Assembly (NCBI GenBank): GCA_022605955.1
Contig: JAKCOZ010000039.1
Location: forward strand, 3,038,001-3,102,000
Origin: Rallus limicola
Lineage: Eukaryota > Chordata > Aves > Gruiformes > Rallidae
Length of the DNA: 64,000 bases
Reading direction: 5' to 3'
Positions 50,301 to 62,300 of this stretch are shown here, in pieces; position 1 is the first letter of the stretch; every line of letters begins with the position of its first letter. Made by a program: the position numbers and the translations under genes. Under the pieces are notes generated by a model. It was not told where the DNA came from. It was given only the letters and a program-made list of their open reading frames with translations, and ran no database searches.

Positions 50301-53300
50301 GAATAGGAAGGCTAAAGCCCACTTGGAAATGAAACTGGCAAGGGACATAAAGGATAATAAAAAGGGTTTTTTAGATACATTAATAGTAAGAGGATGACCA
50401 GAGATAATCTGGGTCCCTTGCTGAACGAGGCGGGTGTCCTAGTAATGGGGGATGCTGAGAAGGTGGAGATACAGAATGCCTTCTTTGTGTAGGTCTTCAA
50501 AGGCCCCTTGTGACCCTTAGACACTGGATGAAAGTAAGAGTGTTTGGGAAATGAAGAGCTTCCCTCTGGTTGAGGTGGGGGTGGTCCAGGAGCATCTCAA
50601 AGGGATTAATGTACACAAATCCATGGGCCTAGGTGGGATGCATCCACGTGTGCTGAGGGAGCTGGCAGAAGTGATTGCTGAGCCGCTCTCTATCATCTTT
50701 GACAGGTCTTGGAGAACAGGAGAAGTGCCTGAGGACTGGAGGATAGCCAATGGCACTGCAGTCTTTAAAAAGGGCAAGAAGGAGGATCCTAGCAACTATA
50801 GGCCAATTAGCCTCACTTCTGTCCCTGGAAAGGTGATGGAACAGCTTGTTCTGGATGCCATCTCCAAGCAATTAGAAGAGAAGAAGGTCATGAGGAGTAG
50901 TCAGCATGTATTCACCAAGGGCAGATCGTGCTCAACCAATCTCATAGCCTTCTATGATGTCATCACCAGCTGGGTGGATGGAAGGAGAGCAGTGGATAAC
51001 ATCTACCTTGACTTCACAAGGCTTTTGATACTATCTCCCATGACATCCTGATAGTAAAGCTGAGAGAGCATGGGATAGATGAGTGGACAGTGCGGTGGGT
51101 TGAGAACTGGCTGTCAGACCAAGCTCAGAGGTTTGTGATTCGTGGAGCAGAATCTGACTGGAGGCCTGTGACTAGCAGTGTTCTCCAGGGCTCAGTGTTG
51201 GGTCCAGTCCTGTTTAATATCTTCATTGACAACCTTGATGAGGGAATAGCATCCACCCTCGGCAAGTACGCCGATGATACAAAGCTGGGAGAAGTGGCTG
51301 ACACGCAGGAACACTGCGCTGCCATCCAGAGAGACCTGGACAGGCTGGAGAGCTGGGCTGGGAGAAACCTAATGAGGTTCAACAAAAGCAAGTGTAGAGT
51401 TTTTGCACCTGGGATGGAATAACTGTTTGTATCAGTACAGGCTGGGGGATGACCTGCTGGGGAAGAGCTCAGTGGAGAAGGACCTGGGGGTCCCGGTTGA
51501 TGACAGGTTGGCTATGAGCCAACAGTGTGCCCTGGTGGCTAAGAGAGCCAATGGGATCCTGGGGTGCATCCGGAGGAGTGTAGCCAGCAGGTCAAAGGAG
51601 GTGATCCTTTCCCTCTACTCTGCCCTGGTCAGGCCCCACCTGGAGTATTGTGTCCAGTTCTGGGCTCCCTGGTATAAAAAAGACAGGGATCTCCTGGAGA
51701 GAATCCAAAGAAGGGCTACAAAGATGATTAAGGGCCTGGAACATCTCCCCTATGAGGAAAGGCTGAGTGAGCTGGGACTGTTCAGTCTTGAGAAAAGAAG
51801 ACTAAGGGGGGACCTAATTAATGTTTATAAATATCTTAAGCATGGGATGCAGGGGGAATTGGCCAGCCCCTTTTCAGTGGTCTGTGGAGATAGGACAAGG
51901 GGCAGTGGCTGCAAGTTGGAGCACAGGAAATTCTGCACCAACATGGGGAAGAACTTTTACACAGTGAGGGTGACAGAGCCCTGGGACAGGCTGCCCAGGG
52001 GGTTGTGGAGTCTCCTTCGCTGGAGATATTCAAGACCCATCTGGACGTCTATCTGTGCAATATGAACTAGGGAGCTGCTTTGGCAGGGGTTTTGGACCCG
52101 ATGACCTCTTGAGGTCCCTTCCAACCCCTATGATTCCATGATTGTCAAAGTGGATGTTAATACCCTCAAGATGCCAGTAATAGCTCCCAGGCTTTTCCCC
52201 ACCACTGCTCAATACTGAAAGCTGATGCCTTCGCCTCTGAAAAAGCATCTGACCTGGGATCCATAATCGTATTGCAAGGCTCCTGAATGTCCAAATCAAA
52301 AGATCATTGGAGTTGCAGTGGTCTAGCTCCTAGCTAGAACAACACAATGATATTAACTCTGATAAGTACTATCCTTCGGTATCACCCCCATATCCCCCTA
52401 TATTAAAAATAAGGAAATATGCTACAGATATTCTACCACCAGAATGGTGCCTGAAGAAAACTCTAGGATATTGAAATTACTTCCTTGTGGCTGGCTTTCT
52501 ACGCTGGAGGTTTACCCTGGGACCCCTGCTTAGGACATGTACAAGTGACAGGCAATGGGACGGAGACATTCTCTAACTAACGACAATCTATCAATAGATG
52601 TTGCCAAAGCAGTCTGCATTTGGCACCACCTTCAAAAACAAAGCCAAGAGTGGAACAGCTGTGATATTGAAGGTAAACATGTTGAAAAGCATTAGCAGAA
52701 GGTCTGTAAAGTGCCCCGCTTTAACAAATTCCTGAACGAGGCCATTCATGCTGATTAACACAGTCAAATTAAAGAGCACATGATTTGATAAAGAACAAAA
52801 TGAAATTACAGCTTATTCTAAATGGGACAGTTTCTAAAGATGGCAAGACTGTTAGTGTGAAATGCAGGAGCAAAAGAAAGTTGGATGTGGTATAATTACA
52901 CTGAGCCTTTTGACTTCAAATCTTCTGAATCTTTCAATATTTAGTCAGGATTTAGACTACAGATGGAAAGTCTAAAGGCTGGATAACAGGAACAATGGAT
53001 AACAAGAACAAAGATTGAATGTGAAGCAACAGAAATATCCTCTGCACTGAAATTATGCTATTTTGTGTCCAGCACAAATGCAGAAAGCTTAAAAACCAAG
53101 AAGCCACCTTGGCACTTTGTTTTCCAGGGAACTCTGACAGTCCTTTCATCTAAGAAACTCAAAGAAAGTAACAGTTCATGTTGGGCAAAATCCTTGAAAG
53201 GCTGCACAAAAGATACCAAACTGCAGATGCCTGTTACTAATTAGCAAATAATAACGTCGCTACTTCCCATATGCTCCCACACTTTGTCCCACGCATCTCA

Positions 53301-56300
53301 GCACTAGGGCCAAATAAAGAAATAGGGACTCCCTTGCTGGTATTAAAATGTGTCTCCAAAATTATTTCAGTGAACAATCAGAGATCATTAGCTTAGAAGA
53401 CTATCTAAACTCATGCAGCCCAGGCTTATCCAATGAAAAAACCAAGGCGGCCCCAAGACAAACTGCCCAACATGACCACAAAATCCATTAACTACCACAC
53501 ATGGAAATTCAAGTGCCAGCTCACACAAACTGGTCCTGTGGAACACAGAATGAGGGGGAAGGATTCACCCCTCTTCTCAGTGAGAGCTGGAGAGAGACAA
53601 GGTAGATGCCAAGAGCGTTGGTATTCCAGTACATAACCTCATGGTTAATTAAAGCATGACAGGGACAGGCAGGTGGACCCATACAGATGGTAAGGCAGAC
53701 CTTCCGCATTTGGGTACTGCTCTGGCAGACACCCAGTTTTCTCTTGGTCACAAAGAAAATGGAAGAGTAGATACTGCTTTTCTCTGCAAAACGAGCATTA
53801 AAGCAGTAGCATAAACAGTTCCTGTGTTCATAAGCAGCGCCGGCTTTACAGTACATCATCCTTGCAATCAAGGAAGAAATGAGCTGAGCACCAGCATCCA
53901 TTGTAGTCATCACACATTAGTCTGTAGGGCTTCACCATTCGCATTTGTTGGCAAAGGAGCTCCCCAGCTGTTCAAGTTTCAGGATCTCCACTGATAAAAC
54001 AGGCTAGCCGTTATCTCTTTTCAGACTGTCAGACAATTCGTTTTTTACAGAATGAATAATAACCTTGAGAGAAAGGAGGACTGGCCAGCAAGAAAAGGAG
54101 GCTTGTGAATTTGCAGAAAGACATGCTTTCAGCTGATGCACTGCAGGTGCAGTTGCCTACAAATGTAGCCCCTAAAAAAAAAAGAAAAAAAAGAAAAAAA
54201 GAAAAAAAAGAAAAAGAGAAAAAAAAAAAGAAAGGAAAAAGAAAGAAAAAGATTCCTCTCCTGCAGTAACCAGGGCCCAGTGTTGGTTGTACAGTCCCAG
54301 TTCTTCAGGATCCCTTTCCTGTCAGCCTCAGTACTGAGAAGCCTTTCATCTGCAGGCAAGGTGAGATAGACAAATCCACACCTTTTGGTGGCTTTCCAAT
54401 CATGCTTTTCTTAAATGTGAAGTTGAATAAACAGATTCCAAGCAGAAACCTTCATCAGCTCAATCACTATTGTGGAAGGCAACCTGAATAAACAAATTCA
54501 AATTAAGAGTTCCTTTTCATGCTCCTCTGCTTTGTTTGTTTGCTTTGTGGGTATATGTTTATTTATTCAAATTAAACAGTCTGTTTGGCAAAGATGTTTG
54601 CCATGATGTTGCATTCTCCTTTAGAAGAAGCTGATAGTTACAATTTTACTATCTACAACATCTATAAAGATTTTATAATCTATGGGAGTGAAGGTAAGGA
54701 AATTAAAGAGCATGAAAACAAAACTGATATGTCAATGTATTTTCTAGGAGTATCTATAAATTATAGCAGTCTTGCAACATTTTTCTTGTCCAATGCCCCT
54801 GGGCAAACAACATATATTTAATAGGCAAATAAAATATAATTAATCCCATTTCTACCATTGCTATCATCACTGCAATTGGAACTATACATGAGCTGGTAAC
54901 TGATAATGACATTTTCACATGGTAATATTTATTGTACCTGCGAGTTACTGTGTATGGGCTTATCCCCAAAGACTAATGCCAACCACTGAAAGACTGGGAA
55001 CAGACGAAGTCATGCCTAGAGGCAATTAAGGCTATTTCTGTTTATGCATGTCATTGTATGTCATCCAGTAGTGATGGTTTTTTAATTAACTCTCAGGATT
55101 CAGCTTCTGCACAGAAAAACATTTTTATTCTTGTGGAGACAACATGTGCAAACCCAAAATCTTCCTTTCTCTCCTTATTACTGTGCACATCGATATCATG
55201 CTCCCCCTCTTTTTTCATTTAAATGCCACATTACATACTCAACTGAGCGCTGCTTGATTTCCACCAAAGAGACATGAACAAACTTTTACAAAGGTTTATG
55301 CAGCACACAGAATGAAAAGATGCTTTGTGAGAATTACTGGAAAAAAACAAAGAAGCGTGCAAAATAACACTGAAGATTCAAAAGCGAGCTGTTGTGGCAT
55401 CAATAGACGGGCAATGCTGGATGGAAAAGTGATCCTACCTATTAGCAATGCATCTGGGAGTGCCATCTGAATTTCAAGGTGCACTCAGTACACATAGACT
55501 GTACCAACTTTTTCATAGTTTGGATGCCTTTTCCACCATGGCAAGCTGGGTTTTCTTGTATTCTTCCCACATGTAGAGCAGGCAATTATGTATTTCTATA
55601 AGGCCACTGTGCCACCTGCCACAATCTGATCTTACAGAGAAAGCTCATGCCAAAGCGAACTATATAACCTGTATATCTAACTTCAGTGCTGACCCTTGTG
55701 CTCTCCCTTTCTATTAAATCTTCAGGATGGATGCAACCAAAAGGCTGGAGTTTCTGAAGAGCCAAAGGAAAGCTCAGACTGCAAAGAGCACCAGGTCAGA
55801 CATCCCTTTTACTGCAGGGGGATAGGACCAGATGAGCTTTAAAGGTCCCTTCCAACCTAACACATTCTATAATTCTATGATCCTTCAGTCATCTTCAAAG
55901 AGGAGGACTGGATTTCCTAACTCCTTGATGCAGCCCAGGGCTACTGTTTAATTTAATTAGCCTTTTCCACACAAAGATCAGCAAAATGCAGCATCAAGAT
56001 ATGAATTTTGTTATATGGCTCCAACCCCACAGTAACTGTGTTACCTTTTCTCTCTGAATTGCTTTCTGTTTCAGGATTTTAGCTTCCTCAGCTGCCTTTT
56101 TTGCTTTTACATATTCTTCTCTCTTGTGCTGTATGACATAAAGATAGAAAATTATTTTATGTACCTATGTATACAAAGAATACATAATGCAATTGAACTC
56201 GACTCCCATATTGCACATCTTTCAAAGCTAAAAGTTTCAAGAATTTAGTCTTAAAATAAGGCACTGAATAAAACAGTCTGTGCACTAGCTACTCCAATAT

Positions 56301-59300
56301 TGGCTTTATGAAGGCTGAGAAATCTAGGACTGATAAATGGGCATCCATGCAAGGAACCACACAGCTGATTGGTAACTTACAGGCATTTATACCTTTTATA
56401 ACTGGTACAACATTTCTACATGAGCACTGTACAGGGTGGTACATTGATCAATTAGTCAAGCTGTAGGCTGCATGCAGGAAGATACAGGAAGGCATCTAAG
56501 TGGCTTTACAATTGTACTGGTTAACATTTTAGGTATGATCTGTGATACATCTCTGTTGCTACATATTTATAGCCAGATTTCTCATTTTCTTCGGTGCAGA
56601 ATAGTTGTTTCTAGTTTTCTGTGGTTTCCTTCAGGTTTTGTGACTTTGTTTTGTCACGCAGCTGTGAGTTCATTTTATAGCCATGTGAAACACTTAATGA
56701 AAATTTTCTGAGTTCTTAAAATAAACAAATGTATTCTTCCTGACCTTTTGCTGGTATTTAGATTGCAGGAGCATCATTTGCTGCTTTTGCCTTGCTTGAG
56801 CCTCTGACTCCTTTCCACCTTAAAAAAGTATAAATCGTATTTTACATGAGCATTTTAAGTTCAAATGCCAGTCATTTCAGAACAGAGCAATATAACAGAT
56901 TGGAAGTATGGCTACACAAGAAATTTTTCATAATTACAATAGCTGTCTGACATTAAAGAGAATAGACAAGAGACCTTTTTGATAATTTTATCCATCCATC
57001 AAAACCACTAGCTTGTTATTTACAGAGCATCCACTGTATCATCTACTGTACCAGCAAATATGTCCTATGGTATATGATCAGTTTACTGAGGAACGATTCC
57101 ATTTTCAGAAAATCAGTCACGCTTTGCAGATGAGTCTTCACATTCAGATGCAGCTCTCCCCACCTTTGCTCAGTTTGTCACACACATATGAAGAGTCAGA
57201 AATTTTATTGCCAAAAATCTTCTCTTTTATCAAATTTAGGAGCCTGGAGTCTCTGCCAGCTCTAATGCGATGCTATCATTTGAATATCTTCTAAGTAATG
57301 TCTTGGGGCTCAAGGAAGAATCCCCTTTCTGAAATGGAAATCAAAACCTTTTCCCACATATCTGACATTTATATCCAGGTAGCAGAGGGTGCCCTTTCCA
57401 AAGGAAGAGGCTCTCTTCTGAGAACATCTAAAGCTCTAGTCATAATGTTCAGCCTTCAATTAAAACCAAACAAAACAGAACCACAAACAAAATGAATGAG
57501 AAAAAAAACATCCACACAGAGAAGGTGATAATAGGCCTTAAGGGATGGCAGGAGTAGGTTCAATTCTATTATTCTGCTTGGTATATATATATAAAAAAAT
57601 GTGCATACATAATTTATACTATTATATATAAACAGAATGTATAATATGTACAATACATTCTGCTTAAAACAAAATAAAATATTATTATCTTTTCCAACAT
57701 AATTTCTTGCCTTGGGAGAACAAAGAATTCATTTCTGTGGTTGTTGCAAAACACAACAGCAGCTCCCACCCCATTCTGAGGATTAGGGTTACATTTTCAT
57801 CCACTGATTTTCTGAGAAGTTCCCCAATGTGTGACTCAATTCTACAGAAGTGGCCAGACCGATCTGAGCTACCTGAGGTGTCTGAAATGTATGACAACTA
57901 TACTAGATCTTTCAGGAGAGATGACCCTGTGATAAAAGTAGTTTTCTCCAGTTACTAATGGAAGGTAACTATATCTCAGGTGCCTTTTTGAGTTTTGGTG
58001 AATGGAACATCAATGCCTTAAGTGTTGCAGCATTTGTATGGACACAAACAATTCCATAAAATTAAGTTTTCAAGAAAGACTGACCATACAGTAAACAAGC
58101 AATAGGCAATAAGCAGCCATCTGTCATTGTAGGGTGGCTCCTCCCCAGGTCTAGGAAATAAAATCGCTGCTAAAAAAGTTTCGAAACCATTTGGGTGCTT
58201 GACTTCTCTTTCTCCCTAGTCTTTTATTGGCAACTTTTGTTTTGAACTTCTGGACATCAGCTCTAAATATGTACTTTACTGATCATTATTAGCTAATGCC
58301 CGTAGCCTTTAAGATGGGTTTAATTCATTCAAGTTGGTTTGGGAGAAATGTGTTGAATATTTCACTGAATTCAGAGTATGTTGTGACTGGCTTTATCTAA
58401 AAGAAGCCATTATATTTATCAGGTGTGATTTGTTGCTCCACTCATTGCTTATGGAGGAGGATGGAACTTGCATCCTTCGGTATTCTCATCCCTCATGGTA
58501 CCTGAAAGTTTGTCAGCCAAGTATAGCAGAGTTGAAATCCAGAATACTTATTTCCATATGGAAAGATGAGTGTTGAGAAACCTCAGCTTTAAGAATTCTC
58601 TGGTGATTTGGACTAGATGTGTACTCTCTTAAAATCACTGAGAAAATAACATAGGGTACTTTTTCTACCTTAATGAGTACCTACAGTTGTGAAATTAGAG
58701 ATGCCACTTATATTTTCTTCTCTTTCCTTGAGCTCTCTTCTTTTCCAAATTTGTTCCTGTGGGAATTACAAAATCTAATAATCTTTGCACTTTACCTCTT
58801 TTCAGAGGCACTGAACATAGTGCATGTGTCTCAGTCTCCTGGGGTCTCTCTAAGTGGCAGCTAGACAGGAACTGAAGAGCTCATATAAACTCCTTGAATT
58901 CTTTCAGGTTTTTCTTGCCTTTTTTTTTTTTTTTTCTTCCTCTTAATTTGCTTCTTTCCCAAGAAAGTTTTTAAATGCAGTGAGACCAAAAGAAGTTATG
59001 ACTCCCTGCACTCAGTCACTGCGGGTTTGCCACAACATGCCCTGTCACACAGCCAGCCTGCATGCATTCTGCACAGACACCACATACTAAATTTCCATTT
59101 TCAGATTTCATTTTCTTCAGCAAAAAACTTTGGGGTACTCTTGAGACAGAAGAATGTCTTCTAGAACTGCTCAGAGGCAAGTAGCAGCTAGGATGTGTGA
59201 ACTCACAAAGAGCATGTCCGGCCACATGACTGCACATGATGGTGGGAATACAGGGCATTGCACCGACTTGCAATGGTAGATTCCCCACTGCAGACAACTG

Positions 59301-62300
59301 GGACTCAGGCTGCAGGGCAAGACAAACATGTAGGACCAGTATCACCCTGACTGCGAAAACGCATCTGGGTTGGAGTCTGTTCAAATCCCTCTATTTCCCA
59401 TGCTGTGTCTATTCTTGGGGTGCACCACCCCAAATTCATCTTGTCTAGTGTGGCAAAGAAAGAACAGTTCCCAAGTCTGTGCACCGTGCACCCCAAATTC
59501 TCCTATGACAGCCAAGAGAAGGAAGTGGATCTCTAGATTTACAAAACTAATAAAGGCATCATTATAATAATTTGTTTTGTCAGAATTAATTTTGTCCCAC
59601 TCCTATTAGCGTAGTTCCTCAAGGTCATCCCATTTTACTGCTCACTACCTTCACCGTGTTCTATACAGATGATGCTTTAAGTTTTGTCTTGTCAGTGAGT
59701 TTCATCAGTTCTCTCCTACTTCTTGTGCCAAAGACATTAAAGAAAGTTATTAAACATTAGTATAGGTCTGAAGACTGGTACTTGAAAAGCACTTCTAATA
59801 ATCTTCCTCTTGCTTCAGCGCAACCTGCAGTTATATTCTTTGTACAAGATTGGAGGTGGATTGGGATATTTTTTGGGCTATTTTTTTTTTAAGTGAAATT
59901 TGAAACAGCTCTAAATTAAATGCTTTATAGTGATTAAAATTGAAGAGATTACAATGGTTTCTCTCACCTGGCTAGAAAAAAAAGAGTTATTTATCTTATC
60001 AAACACATCAGTTCAAGGTGACCTAAGTTCCTGTAGCTTTTTATCCTGTTTTTCATTTACCCATCTCTTTTGTTATTCTTAGAAAATTAGTAATACACAT
60101 CCACATTCAGCCTGCAAATGCCTGAAGCTGCAGGGATCATTTCTGCCTCTTCAGGAGCCAGACATGGGGAAAGTATGTGTACTGGCCCCTAACACAGAAA
60201 AGTAACAGGAGGGTATCTGACACATGCCGTCCATCTACATGCTAATGCCAAGTGTGCAGCCCCTCAAAAACATCAACTGAAGACTATGTCACCAAGAGGG
60301 ATAATCCACCTCATTTTCCCAAATACTAGTATAGATTTTCTGTGCTGATCCTGACAAATTTTGAGTGACAATCTATACTGTTCTGTTTCAGAAACATCTT
60401 CATTGCCATGACCATCAGATGGCACAGAGCACAGTAGGCTCATGTTAACCTTTATTGACACTGAATCGCTTTAATAAGCAGCATGTGAGAAAAAGTGAAA
60501 AATCTCTCATGTTGCAATTCATAATAGCTGATTTACATGTCTTACCTAGTCTCTGTGGAGCCAACTTAATTGGCCCTGGCCTGTGCTCTTCCTTCCACCG
60601 CTCCAGGTCATCTAGTTCCTTCTTAGCAACTGAGTGGGTACAAAAAAGAAACAAGTATGTAGAAGTTAGAGGCAGTACTAAAAAGCAGGCAGCATCATTA
60701 ATTGTCTATAACCTCGAAGATCCATCCAGGAACAGACATTCTCAAGCAGTGCAGACAACCCCTAGGAGGTTACACAGTCACTGCAGTGATCAGGTAGCAA
60801 GGCAAGGATTTGAGACTGTATGGTGAGCAAACTCCAGGACTCCACCCCAAAAGCAAAACAGAAAACAACTAAGGGCTAATAAACTGCTTTTTAACACCCA
60901 TAGGTAAGTGCCATAGTATTTACTCCTGCAGGTAAAGCAGATGTTGTTACGATTAAGATGTTTCTGCTGCATGGAGGAAAATGCTTGTGGTGTAACACTC
61001 TGCAGCAGGGAAATGAAGAATAAATAAATTTCCCTCCCATGCTCCCTAAGTAAAAATAGGAGGATTGCATGATTCAGCTTCAAATTAGGACACTTTAACA
61101 TAGGTGTCCACATGTGAGAGATGGGTGGCAGAGTCCTAGTGTAGTCAATCTACTCAATGCAGCCTGGGGCACGAGCCATATGCTGTAGGATGGCTGGTTG
61201 ATTAAACTGTTCTCTTGAATCAACGGAGTGGAGGAAAAAAACAACCAACTCCTTTCAATAGCAAGGTGCATAAAACCTATGGAAAGAGGAGCTCTATTTT
61301 AGAGTAGTACCTCAGTTGCTCTAAGAGCTTGTTTCTCTATCACTATATCCAACATGAACCATATTTTCTAATTGCAGGCTATGGCTATCAGATTCTAACA
61401 CTGGCTAGCATCTAACAAGATGAAGCCAGTTCTTGGGCAAGTCTCTAAAGAAGCCCTAGAAAGATGACAGTTTGTTACTTCACCTTCAAAACAAGCACTC
61501 AAGTAGACACTGGTGAGACCTTATTTCTGCCACTATCCAAGAGAGAAGTACCTGACATGCTTGAGACTTTGCATGCTGGTGGCACAAAGTGGTAGCAGAG
61601 CTTTACTAGAGCAGCACTACCTTTGCTGTTAGCTTCAAAGTCAGCTCTAAGGTGATTTGCTTTTATTCCTCCTTCCAGAAGATTATGGTTTGGTTCAGAA
61701 GTCCATTTTCTTTCTTGCAATCAAGGTATCTTAACCCAGCCTACTGATGAAGCATTTTAGGCAAACTCACATTCTTTGAGAAGAAATGTTTTTATTGAAC
61801 TGTTTACTTGAGGGCTCAAAACATGGAGAGTGCTGACTGACTCCTTCAACTTTTGTATCTTGCAAAAACAAGCAGTCAGGAATGCAGGACTGCAGATCTT
61901 GGTCACCTCTGCATACAGAATTTATTTCATGCCTCTTTTGTTGTAACCTTTGGCATAGAAAGCTTTTTTACACATCTAATATTTCTCACTGAGTTTCAGG
62001 ATGTTCCTGCTTAACTACTTTCACCAGCAAGTCTGGAAGCCAAGCAAAAGAGAAGACATTTTCCATCTTCCAAACTTCATTAAAGCGGATCCACATACAA
62101 TCCTTAAGAAGAGATTCAAGAATCAACACTGGCTGCAGATGCTTTAATCTCCACATGAGAGTACTTTCAAAAGTATTTCTTTCTTACATTTTTCTTCTCT
62201 CTCCCTCTAACCAAAAGCGTATTCAAAGTTGGGTTCTCCAACCTGAATTCAATCCTGTAGAAGTGGGAAAAAGCTAATTCCAGCTGAGTCTTGTTGAAGT

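Larger units (their letters stand above)
49190..52142 (+). mobile_element. Large CR1 LINE, near-complete ORF2, ORF1 missing
   Basis: The element runs from just before the ORF2 endonuclease to the CR1 3' end (CTCTTGAGGTCCCTTCCAAC, CCTATGATTCCATGATTG). Endonuclease, linker, reverse transcriptase and C-terminal parts occur in order over 2.95 kb. The 5' UTR and ORF1 are absent, so it is a 5'-truncated copy. Stops and frameshifts break ORF2. It lies antisense to EPSTI1. Confidence 0.96.
47876..56044 (-). other. EPSTI1: EPSTI1 intron 5 (8.2 kb)
   Basis: Over a third is one 2.95-kb CR1 insertion. It also holds a purine-rich tract at 54.2 kb and a small CR1 tail at 55.8 kb. Open frames at 48153-48659 and 53521-53913 (both minus) match nothing I know. 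Confidence 0.6.

Noticed and set aside
53521..53913. 130-codon cysteine-containing minus-strand frame
   Set aside because: No domain pattern and no regular Cys spacing; treated as chance.
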